From assembly GCF_000820185.1 (NCBI RefSeq), contig NZ_CDCA01000047.1:1-64000 (forward strand): 64,000 nt of DNA, read 5' to 3'. This DNA is from Aeromonas tecta (lineage in GTDB: Bacteria; Pseudomonadota; Gammaproteobacteria; Enterobacterales; Aeromonadaceae). The stretch's first letter is position 1; every line of letters starts with the position of its first letter. This document shows, in pieces, positions 49,420 to 58,780 of the stretch. The position numbers were made by a program, and so were the translations under genes. The notes below the pieces were generated by a model. It was not told the DNA's origin and searched no databases. It saw only the letters and a program-made list of their open reading frames with translations.

Positions 49420-50118
49420 CTAGATAAACTCGTAGGCATCGCCGAAGATGCGCTCCGGCTCGGCGCCCAGTACCTTGAACTCCTCTCGCGCCGCGCCCGC
49501 CATCTCGAAGCGACCCGCCACGTAGATGTCGTAGTCATGCAGGCTGACGAAGTCGTCCATGATGGCCTTGTGCACCAGACCTGTCTTGCCGGTCCAGTCT
49601 GCCTCGGGCTCCTGCACCACAGGTACGAAGGTCAGCGGGGCATAATCCAGCTCCCACTGCAGCATCTGCGCCTGCTCGTACAGCCAGTGCTCCTGACGTA
49701 CCCCCCAGTAGAGGAACACCGGGCGCTTGCTGTCGGTCGCAATCAGATATTCCAGGATGGAGCGGGCGTAGGAGAAACCGGTGCCGCCTGCCATCAGGAT
49801 CAGCGGGCGGGGCGAGCTGTCACGCAGGAAGGCCTTGCCCGCCGCCAGTTCAATCTCGATCTCGCCCTGTTCGCGCATGCGGGCCAGTACCTGACCGGCA
49901 TAGGCATTCTCAGGGGTGGCACCGATCTGCAGCTCCAGCACACCGGAGCGGGTCGGCGAGTTGGCGATGGAGAAGGGACGCTTGTCCGAGTCGCTCATCA
50001 CCACCAGCAGATACTGGCCGGGTTTGAAGCTGACCTCTTGCTGTGGCGCCAGGGCCACATGCCAGATGGTGTCGACATATTCGCGCAGTTCCTCTACGCG
50101 GCACTTGATACGTTGCAT
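49420..50118 (-). CDS. fre: NAD(P)H-flavin reductase Fre
   Basis: A 232-residue reductase of free flavins, of the ferredoxin-NADP reductase fold. MQRIKCRVEELREYVDTIWH begins the flavin domain; FKPGQYLLVVMSDSDKRPFS binds flavin; ILMAGGTGFSYARSILEYLI binds NAD(P)H; the end is ERIFGDAYEFI. Reduced flavin supports ferric-iron reduction and flavoenzymes; UbiD-type enzymes need prenylated FMN, and in E. coli fre is also next to ubiD. Length is the same as E. coli Fre (233). Confidence 0.94.
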   Translation of the reverse strand: MQRIKCRVEELREYVDTIWHVALAPQQEVSFKPGQYLLVVMSDSDKRPFSIANSPTRSGVLELQIGATPENAYAGQVLARMREQGEIEIELAAGKAFLRDSSPRPLILMAGGTGFSYARSILEYLIATDSKRPVFLYWGVRQEHWLYEQAQMLQWELDYAPLTFVPVVQEPEADWTGKTGLVHKAIMDDFVSLHDYDIYVAGRFEMAGAAREEFKVLGAEPERIFGDAYEFI

Positions 50119-50271
50119 TCTTGTCCTTGTGACGGGCTCGCTCGGCCCGCTTCGCTCATTGATTCACTGTGATCTGGCGACCAGCGCGTGGTCAGGTCAG
50201 TCGAGCATACCCAATTCAGGCCGGCAATACCGCTCTTTATGCATCGAACGGTCCCCTGGCCTGCTCGGCGG

Positions 50272-51741
50272 CTAGTCCAGGATCTTCAGCTCATCCCAGA
50301 TGGCATCGATCTTCTCGGTCACCGCCGCATCCTGGACTATGGGCTGGCCCCACTCGCGATTGCTCTCCCCCGGCCACTTGTTGGTAGCATCCAGCCCCAT
50401 CTTGGAGCCGAGCCCCGACACCGGCGAGGCGAAGTCGAGATAGTCGATCGGCGTGTGCTCGATCAGGGTGGTGTCCCGTGCCGGATCCATTCGGGTGGTG
50501 ATGGCCCAGATCACATCCTTCCAGTCACGGGCGTTGATGTCGTCGTCGCAGACGATCACGAACTTGGTATACATGAACTGGCGCAGGAAGGACCAGACCC
50601 CCAGCATCACCCGCTTGGCATGGCCAGGGTAGCGCTTCTTGATGGTCACCACCGCCATCCGGTAGGAGCAGCCCTCCGGCGGCAGGTAGAAGTCCACAAT
50701 CTCGGGGAACTGTTTTTGCAGCAGCGGCACGAACACCTCGTTCAGCGCCACCCCGAGCACCGCCGGTTCATCGGGCGGACGGCCGGTGTAGGTACTGTGG
50801 TAGATGGCATCGCGGCGCATGGTCATATGGGTGATGGTGAACACCGGGAACTCATCCACCTCGTTGTAGTAACCGGTGTGATCGCCATAGGGACCTTCCG
50901 GCGCCATCTCGCCCGGCTCCAGATAACCTTCCAGCACGATCTCGGCGCTGGCCGGCACCTCGAGCTCGCAGCTCAGGGCCTTCACCACCTCGGTGCGGCT
51001 GCCGCGCAGCAGACCGGCGAAGGCGTACTCGGAGAGGGTATCCGGCACCGGCGTCACCGCGCCGAGTATGGTCGCGGGATCGGCGCCGAGCGCCACCACC
51101 ACCGGGAAACGCTCGCCGGGATGGGCCTCCTGCCACTCACGAAAATCGATGGCGCCACCACGGTGATCCAGCCAGCGCATGATCAGCTTGTTCTTGCCGA
51201 TCTTTTGCTGACGATAGATGCCGAGGTTCTGCCGCTTCTTGTAAGGGCCGCGGGTGATGGTCAGCCCCCAGGTCACCAGCGGGGCCACGTCGCCGGGCCA
51301 GCAGTGCTGGATCGGGATTTGGTCCAGATCGACCGCCTCCCCTTCCAGCACTATCTGCTGGCAAGGGGCGGAGGAGAGGCGCTTGGTCGGCATGTTGAGC
51401 ACCTGCTTGAAGATCGGCAGCTTCTCCATCAGCTCCTTGAGACCGCGTGGCGGTTCAGGCTCTTTCAGATAGGAGAGCCAGGTCCCCACCTGGCGCAGGG
51501 CGCCGACATTGGGCTGACCCATGCCCATGGCGACCCGATCCGGGGTGCCAAACAGATTGGTCAGCACCGGCATGCTGTAACCCTTGGGATTTTCGAACAG
51601 CAGGGCCGGGCCACCCGCACGCAGGGTGCGATCGCTGATTTCGGTCATCTCCAGATAGGGGTCTATCTCACGACTGATGCGTTTGAGCTGTCCGTTTTGT
51701 TCCAGCTGCGCGATGAAATCACGCAAGTCCTTGTATTTCAT
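50272..51741 (-). CDS. ubiD: 4-hydroxy-3-polyprenylbenzoate decarboxylase UbiD
   Basis: A 489-residue decarboxylase of ubiquinone synthesis that uses prenylated FMN and metal. It begins [20 protein letters not shown] and has the [40 protein letters not shown] and [20 protein letters not shown] blocks including the conserved E-x-P-x-G-D-H segment. Length is close to E. coli UbiD (497). It is upstream of fre on the same strand, with a 153-base gap. Confidence 0.95.
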   Translation of the reverse strand: MKYKDLRDFIAQLEQNGQLKRISREIDPYLEMTEISDRTLRAGGPALLFENPKGYSMPVLTNLFGTPDRVAMGMGQPNVGALRQVGTWLSYLKEPEPPRGLKELMEKLPIFKQVLNMPTKRLSSAPCQQIVLEGEAVDLDQIPIQHCWPGDVAPLVTWGLTITRGPYKKRQNLGIYRQQKIGKNKLIMRWLDHRGGAIDFREWQEAHPGERFPVVVALGADPATILGAVTPVPDTLSEYAFAGLLRGSRTEVVKALSCELEVPASAEIVLEGYLEPGEMAPEGPYGDHTGYYNEVDEFPVFTITHMTMRRDAIYHSTYTGRPPDEPAVLGVALNEVFVPLLQKQFPEIVDFYLPPEGCSYRMAVVTIKKRYPGHAKRVMLGVWSFLRQFMYTKFVIVCDDDINARDWKDVIWAITTRMDPARDTTLIEHTPIDYLDFASPVSGLGSKMGLDATNKWPGESNREWGQPIVQDAAVTEKIDAIWDELKILD

Positions 51742-51771
51742 GCAGGTACCCTGTGTGCAGGCGATGGCGCA

Positions 51772-52779
51772 TTATAACCCCGGTCGCCCATCCGGTGTAC
51801 CCGTATCGGGCAGCATGAGGGGCAGGCTGTGACGCTGCTCCTGCCGGGTCAGCCGATTCGCCAGCTGGGCCAGCAGCCTGGGTTCATCCATCTCCAGCAG
51901 CAGACCGGCCACCAGCCCGCTGTATTGCTGCTTGCCGAGCTCGGTCAGCAGATATTGCTGGGCCGTGTCGGGCAGCGGCGAGAGCTGGCTTAATTGGCGC
52001 AGGGCGGGGATCATCAAACGGCCATTGCGGCTGGCGGCTATCAGCAGATCGCTCGCCTCCTGGCCTCGGTAGAAGCGGGAAACACTGTTCAGGGCCGCCA
52101 GACTGTCGTGATCCACTGGCTGGCGCCATAGCCGCTGATAGAGTGCAGGATCGCCGGTCCGGTCGATGAGGTGCAGCAGCAGCTGGTTGTCTGGCAAAAA
52201 GATGTTTAGCGATGCGAGTTGTCTGGCCTCACGCCTGAGTACCTGGGTCGGCTGACTATCGAGCACCACCAGCAGCGCCTGTTGCTGCTGCGCCAGATCC
52301 TGGTTGCGGCTGTAGTAAAGTTGCTTGAACTCGAAGCTGCCCTGCTCCAGCAGCTGGCGATAGTTGTCCTGCCAGGCGAGCTGCTGCCAGCGGCTCAATA
52401 CCAGCCGCGCCTCGGCGGCAAAATCATAGGCGGGCAGCTGGACCAGGAAGCCGTCCACCTTCCCCTCCACCAGCCACGATGGTGCCCTGCTGGCCTTGTC
52501 CCGCACCCAGGCCAGCAATGCTGGTGTCGGCGTGCCCGCCAGCTTGAGGCCGCCGAGCAGTTGATACAACAGGTACTCGCGCTGTCCCACCGCCAGCGTC
52601 TCGAGCAGTGAATCCATGGCGGCAAACTGCCCCAGCTGCAAACGGCTGTTCAGATAATCGAGATGCCCCTGCAGACCCTCGTCCGCCACCAGCGGCGCCT
52701 GCAGTTGCGGGGGGGAATCGGCCTGCACGGGCACGGCGGCGAGCAGCCACCCAATCCATAGCAAGAAAATCAGCTTCAT
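51772..52779 (-). CDS. secreted protein, unknown
   Basis: A 335-residue protein with a clear signal peptide (MKLIFLLWIGWLLAAVPVQA). The mature part is rich in Leu and Gln and looks all-helical, with many LL/QQ pairs (for example LQGHLDYLNSRLQLGQFAAM and RLLAQLANRLTRQEQRHSLP), suggesting helical repeats of the TPR or HEAT sort. No catalytic motif was recognised. The ATG at 52779 is chosen for the signal peptide; the ORF continues upstream without a plausible start. It lies between rho and ubiD, 30 bases before ubiD. Confidence 0.7.
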   Translation of the reverse strand: MKLIFLLWIGWLLAAVPVQADSPPQLQAPLVADEGLQGHLDYLNSRLQLGQFAAMDSLLETLAVGQREYLLYQLLGGLKLAGTPTPALLAWVRDKASRAPSWLVEGKVDGFLVQLPAYDFAAEARLVLSRWQQLAWQDNYRQLLEQGSFEFKQLYYSRNQDLAQQQQALLVVLDSQPTQVLRREARQLASLNIFLPDNQLLLHLIDRTGDPALYQRLWRQPVDHDSLAALNSVSRFYRGQEASDLLIAASRNGRLMIPALRQLSQLSPLPDTAQQYLLTELGKQQYSGLVAGLLLEMDEPRLLAQLANRLTRQEQRHSLPLMLPDTGTPDGRPGL

Positions 52780-52857
52780 GACGTCCCTATCCTTGTGACA
52801 TCCGGCCTTGTGGCGTCCTGGCCCCATACTACTAAGGGCACCGGCAAATAGATAAAC

Positions 52858-52884
52858 AAAAACCGCGACCTGGGCCGCGGTTTT
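52858..52884 (-). terminator. terminator after rho
   Basis: AAAACCGCG-acctgggc-CGCGGTTTT hairpin, with the T run on the minus strand. Confidence 0.88.
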
Positions 52885-52901
52885 GTCATTCTTCGATGTC
52901 G

Positions 52902-54167
52902 TTATTTCTGCTGACGCTTCATGGAATCGAAGAACTCGTCGTTGGTCTTGGTGGCTGCCAGCTTGTCGATCAGGAACTCGATGCTGTCGATCTCGCCCAT
53001 GGGGTGAATGATCTTGCGCAGTATCCACATCTTCTGCAGCTCGTCCGGCGCGGTGAGCAACTCTTCCTTGCGGGTGCCGGAGCGGGTGATGTCGATAGCC
53101 GGATAGATACGCTTCTCGGCAATCTTGCGCGAGAGGTGCAGTTCCATGTTACCGGTACCCTTGAACTCTTCGTAGATCACCTCGTCCATCTTGGAGCCGG
53201 TGTCGACCAGCGCGGTCGCGATGATGGTCAGGCTGCCGCCTTCCTCAACGTTACGGGCGGCGCCGAAGAAGCGCTTGGGACGGTGCAGGGCGTTGGCATC
53301 CACACCACCGGTCAGTACCTTGCCGGATGAGGGGATGACGGTGTTGTAGGCACGGGCCAGACGGGTGATGGAGTCCAGCAGGATGACCACATCCTTCTTG
53401 TGCTCGACCAGACGCTTGGCCTTCTCGATCACCATATCGGCGACCTGGACGTGACGGGAAGCCGGCTCGTCGAAGGTGGAAGCGATCACTTCACCCTTGA
53501 CCATACGTTGCATCTCGGTCACTTCTTCCGGACGCTCGTCGATCAGCAGCACGATCAGCTCACAATCCGGGTGGTTGTAGGCGATGCTCTGGGCGATGTT
53601 CTGCAGCAGCATGGTCTTACCGGCCTTGGGCGGTGCGACGATCAGGCCACGCTGACCCTTGCCGATGGGGGACGCCAGATCCAGCACGCGGGCGGTGATA
53701 TCTTCGGTCGAGCCGTTGCCCCGTTCCATGCGCAGACGCTCGTTGGCGTGCAGCGGGGTCAGGTTTTCGAACAGGATCTTGTTGCGGACGTTTTCCGGGC
53801 GGTCGTAGTTGACTTCGTTGACCTTGAGCAGTGCGAAGTAGCGCTCGCCCTCTTTCGGCGGCCGGATCTTGCCGGAGACGGTGTCACCGGTACGCAAGTT
53901 GAAGCGGCGGATCTGGCTCGGGGAGACGTAGATGTCATCCGGGCCGGCCAGGTAGGAGCCGTCAGCACTGCGCAGGAAACCGAAGCCATCGGTCAGGATT
54001 TCCAGCACACCGTCGCCAAAGATATCCTCGCCACCCTTGGCATGCGCCTTGAGGATCGCGAAAATGATGTCTTTCTTGTGCGCCCGAGCCAGATTTTCTA
54101 ACCCCATGGATTCGCCAAGCTTGACCAGCTCGGACACAGGAGTGTTCTTTAATTCAGTCAGATTCAT
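52902..54167 (-). CDS. rho: transcription termination factor Rho
   Basis: A 421-residue hexameric RNA helicase ending transcription at Rho-dependent sites. The N-terminal RNA-binding fold (1-130) starts [20 protein letters not shown]. Walker [17 protein letters not shown], Walker [17 protein letters not shown], the Q-loop region [20 protein letters not shown] and the R-loop segment [20 protein letters not shown] follow. E. coli Rho has 419 residues. The 200-base leader (54168-54373) probably holds the autoregulatory attenuator. A Rho inhibitor gene (rof) lies about 3.5 kb away. Confidence 0.97.
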   Translation of the reverse strand: MNLTELKNTPVSELVKLGESMGLENLARAHKKDIIFAILKAHAKGGEDIFGDGVLEILTDGFGFLRSADGSYLAGPDDIYVSPSQIRRFNLRTGDTVSGKIRPPKEGERYFALLKVNEVNYDRPENVRNKILFENLTPLHANERLRMERGNGSTEDITARVLDLASPIGKGQRGLIVAPPKAGKTMLLQNIAQSIAYNHPDCELIVLLIDERPEEVTEMQRMVKGEVIASTFDEPASRHVQVADMVIEKAKRLVEHKKDVVILLDSITRLARAYNTVIPSSGKVLTGGVDANALHRPKRFFGAARNVEEGGSLTIIATALVDTGSKMDEVIYEEFKGTGNMELHLSRKIAEKRIYPAIDITRSGTRKEELLTAPDELQKMWILRKIIHPMGEIDSIEFLIDKLAATKTNDEFFDSMKRQQK

Positions 54168-54336
54168 AGTGGTGAGAGTCTGTAAGCAAGGATTGAAATG
54201 AGGAGACAGTCTGCTGGATTGATGCTAATCGGATTTGACTTGCCAGGCTGATGTTGAGCAAAGAGTCGGGCAAAATGGTTAGCAAACGAACGATAAACTA
54301 GCACCAATCGGGATGAGCGTCTAGGTGATAAAACAC

Positions 54337-54365
54337 AAGGAGCGCATTATTGCAATGCGCTCCTT
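54337..54365 (-). terminator. terminator between trxA and rho
   Basis: AAGGAGCGCATT-attgc-AATGCGCTCCTT, perfect 12-bp arms, directly downstream of trxA on the minus strand. Confidence 0.85.
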
Positions 54366-54373
54366 CTTTATTA

Positions 54374-54700
54374 TTACAGGTTACCGTCCAGGAACTCTTT
54401 TAGCTGAGTCTTGGACAGGGCACCGACCTTGGTCGCTGCCACTTCGCCATTCTTGAACAGCAAGAGGGTCGGGATACCACGAATGCCATACTTGGGCGGA
54501 GTGTCGGCGTTATGATCGATGTTCAATTTCGCCACGGTCACGCGACCGGCATATTCTTGGGCGACTTCGCTGAGGATCGGGGCAATCATCTTGCACGGAC
54601 CGCACCATTCAGCCCAGAAATCGACCAGGACGGGGCTGTCGGCTTTGATTACATCGGCCTCGAAGCTGGCATCGCTCAGCTGAACAATCTTGTCACTCAT
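54374..54700 (-). CDS. trxA: thioredoxin 1
   Basis: A 108-residue thioredoxin with redox-active WCGPC in [20 protein letters not shown] and the cis-proline in [17 protein letters not shown] precedes the ATG at 54700; the two residues further upstream in the ORF are not needed. The order trxA-rho on one strand and rhlB-gppA on the other is the same as in E. coli. Confidence 0.97.
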   Translation of the reverse strand: MSDKIVQLSDASFEADVIKADSPVLVDFWAEWCGPCKMIAPILSEVAQEYAGRVTVAKLNIDHNADTPPKYGIRGIPTLLLFKNGEVAATKVGALSKTQLKEFLDGNL

Positions 54701-54813
54701 CTCCAACTCCAGTCAGTAATTAAGGCTTTATTGACGGATCAACAAAGGCAATAGTTGCCCTATTTGAAATGATCCTGTTTATTATTGCAAGCCTAACCTG
54801 ATAACCTACCGCC

Positions 54814-56103
54814 ATGAGCAAAACACACCTTACGACCGAAAAATTCGCCCAAATGGGCCTCGAACCCGAAGTTCTGGCTGGTCTGGAATCAAAGGGATTT
54901 CACTATTGCACGCCCATCCAGGCACTGTCTCTGCCACTGCTGGTAGAAGGCCATGACCTCGCCGGTCAGGCCCAGACGGGAACCGGCAAGACCCTTGCCT
55001 TCCTGGCTGCGACCTTCAACTATCTGCTGACGCACCCGCTGACCCAACCGCGCCTGATCAACCAGCCGCGCGCCATTATCTTGGCACCGACCCGGGAGCT
55101 GGCCGTCCAGATTTACAACGACGCTGAAGGCATGGCTGCCTCCACCGGTCTGAAGCTGGGTCTCGCCTATGGCGGCGAAGGCTACGACAAACAGCTGGCC
55201 GTGCTGGAACAGGGTGTCGACATCCTGATCGGCACCACAGGTCGCATCATCGATTACTTCAAGTCCAAGGTCATCGATCTCGGCAGCATCCAGGTCGTGG
55301 TATTGGACGAAGCGGATCGCATGTTCGATCTCGGCTTCATCAAGGACATCCGCTTCCTGTTCCGTCGCATGCCGCCGGCTACCGAGCGTCTGAGCATGCT
55401 GTTCTCCGCCACCCTCTCCCTGCGAGTGCAGGAGCTGGCATACGAGCACATGAACCACCCGGAACACGTGCAAGTCGAGCCGGAACAGATGACAGGCGTG
55501 CGCATCAAGGAGGAGCTGTTCTATCCCTCCAACGAAGACAAGATGCTGCTGCTGCTCTCCCTGATGGAAGAAGAGTGGCCGGAAAAAGCCATCGTCTTTG
55601 CCAACACCAAGCATGTCTGTGAAGACGTGCATGCGTGGCTGGAGAACGACGGTCACCGCGTCGGCCTGCTGACTGGCGACGTGCCGCAGAAGAAGCGGAT
55701 GAAGATCCTGGAAGAGTTCACCAAGGGTACGCTGGACATCCTGGTTGCCACCGACGTGGCCGCCCGTGGTCTGCACATCCCGGACGTGACCCACGTCTTC
55801 AACTACGACCTGCCCGACGATGCCGAAGACTATGTACACCGTATTGGTCGTACCGGTCGTGCCGGCAAGAGCGGTCACTCCATCAGCCTGGCCTGTGAAG
55901 ACTATGCCTTCAACCTGCCGGCCATCGAGGAGTACATCAATCACTCGATCCCGGTCAGCAAGTATGATCGCGAGGCGCTGCTGGATGATGTGACCGCCCC
56001 GAAACGGGTGTTCCGCAACCGTCAGCCGGTGAACCGCAACATGCGGGATCGCCAGGGCGGTGGCAACAGCAACAACCGTCGTCGCCCGCCCCGCAAGAGC
56101 TAA
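54814..56103 (+). CDS. rhlB: ATP-dependent RNA helicase RhlB
   Basis: A 429-residue DEAD-box helicase, a degradosome component that unwinds structured RNA. It has the Q motif [13 protein letters not shown], Walker [13 protein letters not shown] in [18 protein letters not shown] in MLFSATLSL and the late [10 protein letters not shown]. The basic, Asn/Arg-rich C-terminal tail [20 protein letters not shown] is typical of RhlB, which contacts RNase E. It is divergent from trxA and followed by gppA. Confidence 0.96.
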   Translation: MSKTHLTTEKFAQMGLEPEVLAGLESKGFHYCTPIQALSLPLLVEGHDLAGQAQTGTGKTLAFLAATFNYLLTHPLTQPRLINQPRAIILAPTRELAVQIYNDAEGMAASTGLKLGLAYGGEGYDKQLAVLEQGVDILIGTTGRIIDYFKSKVIDLGSIQVVVLDEADRMFDLGFIKDIRFLFRRMPPATERLSMLFSATLSLRVQELAYEHMNHPEHVQVEPEQMTGVRIKEELFYPSNEDKMLLLLSLMEEEWPEKAIVFANTKHVCEDVHAWLENDGHRVGLLTGDVPQKKRMKILEEFTKGTLDILVATDVAARGLHIPDVTHVFNYDLPDDAEDYVHRIGRTGRAGKSGHSISLACEDYAFNLPAIEEYINHSIPVSKYDREALLDDVTAPKRVFRNRQPVNRNMRDRQGGGNSNNRRRPPRKS

Positions 56104-56116
56104 GAGGCCGGCCCAG

Positions 56117-57607
56117 TTGCACAACTCGCCGCTCTATGCCGCCATCGACCTCGGCTCCAACAGCTTCCATATGCTGGTGGTGCGCGAGGTCGCCGGTGCT
56201 CTGCGCACCGTCACCAAGGTCAAGCGCAAGGTGCGCCTCGCCGCCGGTCTCGATTCGGAATTTCGTCTCAGCCGCGCCGCCATGGAGCGGGGCTGGGACT
56301 GCCTGCGCCTGTTCTCCGAGCAGTTGCAGGACATCCCCTCCGACAACATCCGGGTGGTGGGTACCGCCACCTTGCGACTCGCCACCAACGTCGATGAATT
56401 CCTGAGCGAAGCCGAACGGGTGCTCAACCACAGCATCGAGATCATCTCGGGCGAGGAAGAGGCCAAGACCATCTACGAGGGGGTCTCCTGGACCTCTGCC
56501 GGAGAAGGCAACCGGCTGGTGATCGACATCGGCGGCGCCAGCACCGAGCTGGTGATCGGCGAGCATAGCGAGGCGAAGCTGCTTAACAGTCTGCACATGG
56601 GCTGCGTCACCTGGCTCAACAACCACTTCGGTGACGGCGAGCTGAGCGAAGCCCGCTTCAAGCAGGCCATCGCCAGTGCCAAAGCGGTGCTGGAGAAGGT
56701 GGCGGATGATTATCGCCTGCTCGGCTGGCGCACCTGTGTCGGCGCCTCCGGCACCGTCCAGGCGCTGCAGGAGATCATGCTGGCGCAAGGGAAGAGCGAG
56801 CGGGTCACCCTGCCGAAATTGCAGGAGCTGATGGGTCAGGCCATCGCCTGCGGCAAGCTGGACAGGTTGCAACTGGAAGGGTTAGCGGCCGAGCGGCTGA
56901 CCGTGTTCCCCTCCGGCCTTGCCATCCTGATCGCCATCTTCGAAACCCTCGGTATCGAGAGCATGACCCTCGCTGGTGGTGCCCTGCGGGAAGGCCTGAT
57001 CTACGGTCTGCTCGGCAACAATCACGATTGTGATGCCCGGGATCGCACCGCCGATAGTCTGATCAGTCGCTACCAGCTCGACAAGGAGCACGCCGAGCGG
57101 GTGCGTGACACCGCGGTCGAGGCGTTCAACCAGCTGCAACCGGCCTGGCGTCTCTCCAAGCGCTACGGACGTCCTATCCTGCGCTATGCGGCTCTGCTGC
57201 ACGAGATCGGGCTCTGCATCGAATACAAGAAGGCCCCGCAACACGCGGCCTATATCATCGACAACATCGACATGCCGGGCTTTACGCCGGCCCAGAAGAA
57301 GCTGTTGTCGGCCCTGCTGTTCAATCAGCGGGACGAATTCAAATTGGACACCCTGGAGAAGCAGGGCGCCGTCACCGGTCGCCAGGCGATCCGGCTGGCT
57401 CGCATCCTGCGTATCTCGCTCATTCTCTGCATGCGCCGCACCCAGGGCACAGTGCCCAAGTTCATGCTGCAAGCCGATGAAGAGGCGCTGACCCTAACCC
57501 TGCCCAAGGGCTGGCTGGACGAACACTACCTGCGCGCCAGTGAGCTACGCATCGAGGTGGAGCGCCAGCAGAAGATGGGCTGGCCCACCCGCTTGCTGGA
57601 AGCCTGA
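56117..57607 (+). CDS. gppA: guanosine-5'-triphosphate,3'-diphosphate pyrophosphatase
   Basis: A 496-residue ASKHA-fold enzyme hydrolysing pppGpp to ppGpp. LYAAIDLGSNSFHMLVVREV at the N-terminus and VIDIGGASTELVIGE are the nucleotide-binding phosphate motifs; the C-terminal HD-like domain follows from about 320. The likely start is TTG at 56117 (GAGG nearby, 13 bases after rhlB) since it gives the E. coli-like N-terminus; a GTG at 56060 would overlap rhlB by 44 bases. It is cotranscribed with rhlB. Confidence 0.92.
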   Translation: MHNSPLYAAIDLGSNSFHMLVVREVAGALRTVTKVKRKVRLAAGLDSEFRLSRAAMERGWDCLRLFSEQLQDIPSDNIRVVGTATLRLATNVDEFLSEAERVLNHSIEIISGEEEAKTIYEGVSWTSAGEGNRLVIDIGGASTELVIGEHSEAKLLNSLHMGCVTWLNNHFGDGELSEARFKQAIASAKAVLEKVADDYRLLGWRTCVGASGTVQALQEIMLAQGKSERVTLPKLQELMGQAIACGKLDRLQLEGLAAERLTVFPSGLAILIAIFETLGIESMTLAGGALREGLIYGLLGNNHDCDARDRTADSLISRYQLDKEHAERVRDTAVEAFNQLQPAWRLSKRYGRPILRYAALLHEIGLCIEYKKAPQHAAYIIDNIDMPGFTPAQKKLLSALLFNQRDEFKLDTLEKQGAVTGRQAIRLARILRISLILCMRRTQGTVPKFMLQADEEALTLTLPKGWLDEHYLRASELRIEVERQQKMGWPTRLLEA

Positions 57608-57632
57608 CTTAAGCCCTTTCACCGAGGAGTCG

Positions 57633-57890
57633 ATGATGACGGATTATCAACCCATCAACTGTGACCTCTACGACTGGCTCGAGATCGCCGCCCGTTGGCA
57701 GCTGCCGGTGACCATCAGCACCCGGCAAGGGCGGCAATGGGCGGACAAGGTGCACACCATAGAGGCGAAGGACGGGGTCGAATATCTGCAACTCGAAAGC
57801 GGTGAGCGACTCAGCCTGGCAGAATTGGCCACCCTGGAGCTGGTCTGGCAAGGGGAAGCGAAACTGGTACATTTCGCTCCCGCCCAATAA
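57633..57890 (+). CDS. rof: Rho-binding antiterminator Rof (YaeO)
   Basis: An 84-85 residue protein that binds Rho and inhibits termination. MTDYQPINCDLYDWLEIAAR matches the E. coli start, and VEYLQLESGERLSLAELATL gives the later beta-strands of the Sm-like fold. GAGGAG lies 3 to 6 bases before the two adjacent ATG codons (57633, 57636); 57636 has the better spacing. It follows gppA after 25 bases, so rhlB, gppA and rof may be cotranscribed. In E. coli rof (yaeO) is elsewhere. Confidence 0.88.
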   Translation: MMTDYQPINCDLYDWLEIAARWQLPVTISTRQGRQWADKVHTIEAKDGVEYLQLESGERLSLAELATLELVWQGEAKLVHFAPAQ

Positions 57891-57906
57891 CTGACCATCG
57901 ACCGTT

Positions 57907-57945
57907 AAAAAAAGAGAGGGCCAGCTATGCTGGCCCTCTCTTTTT
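57907..57945. terminator. terminator after rof
   Basis: AAAAAGAGAGGGCCAG-ctatg-CTGGCCCTCTCTTTTT, perfect arms, between convergent rof and rsmJ. Confidence 0.93.
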
Positions 57946-57970
57946 CCAAACGTGTTGCTGTGATGCGAGC

Positions 57971-58729
57971 CTAGCTCGCCAGTGCCGCCATCACGTAGAC
58001 ATCGAAGCGGTTGCTCTTGGTCTCGATGGCCATGCTGGGCTTGTGCTCGTTGAGCCAGCCCGCGTAGTCGGGCCGCTTCACCACCACCCGTTTGTCGGCC
58101 ATCTTGAGCGCCGCCGGCAGCAGCGCATCGGCATCCAGATCCGGTCCCACCAGCGACTGGAACACCCGCATCTCTTTCTTTACCAGCGCCGATTTTTGCT
58201 TGTGGGGGAACATGGGATCCAGATAGATGACGTCGGGCCGCTCGCTCAGTGCCAACAGGTTGTCCACCGCCGGGCCTTGCAGCAGATGCATCCGCTCGCG
58301 CACCCAGCCACCAATCTCGGGGTCTTGCGCCGCCCGCACCAACCCGTCCTGCAGCAGGGCCGCGACCACCGGGCTGCGTTCGATCAGGGTCACCTTGCAC
58401 CCCAGCGAAGCCAGCACGAAGGCATCGCGACCGAGCCCGGCCGTCGCATCCACCACGGTCGGCATCGCCCCCGCCTTCAGTCCCACCGCCTTGGCGATGG
58501 ACTGGCCACGACCGCCACCAAACTTGCGCCTATGGGCCACGGCCCCTTCCACGAAGTCCACGTACACCGCCCCCAGCTTGGGTTCATCCAGCTTGCGCAG
58601 CTCCAGCCTGGCCTCGGTCAGCACCAGGGCGAAGGGGGCAGGAAACTCCACCTCGGCCAGGCGCAGCCGCAAGGCATCGAGCTCAGCCTCGCGGGCGGGC
58701 ACTTCACTGAAAACCTGGATATTGGGCAT
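57971..58729 (-). CDS. rsmJ: 16S rRNA (guanine1516-N2)-methyltransferase
   Basis: A 252-residue SAM-dependent methyltransferase (YhiQ family). [20 protein letters not shown] is the SAM-binding motif I, with [15 protein letters not shown], and [20 protein letters not shown] is the catalytic DPMFP motif. It starts [20 protein letters not shown]. In E. coli rsmJ follows prlC directly; here a GGDEF/EAL gene is inserted between them. Confidence 0.94.
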   Translation of the reverse strand: MPNIQVFSEVPAREAELDALRLRLAEVEFPAPFALVLTEARLELRKLDEPKLGAVYVDFVEGAVAHRRKFGGGRGQSIAKAVGLKAGAMPTVVDATAGLGRDAFVLASLGCKVTLIERSPVVAALLQDGLVRAAQDPEIGGWVRERMHLLQGPAVDNLLALSERPDVIYLDPMFPHKQKSALVKKEMRVFQSLVGPDLDADALLPAALKMADKRVVVKRPDYAGWLNEHKPSMAIETKSNRFDVYVMAALAS

Positions 58730-58780
58730 AACGAAGACTCATGACGGCATGGAGCCGTGCATCATAGCAGATGAGTGGGA

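Noticed and set aside
50188-51777. 529-codon plus-strand ORF opposite ubiD
   Set aside because: Antisense shadow of ubiD; rich in His/Arg/Gly as expected from complementing a GC-rich gene.
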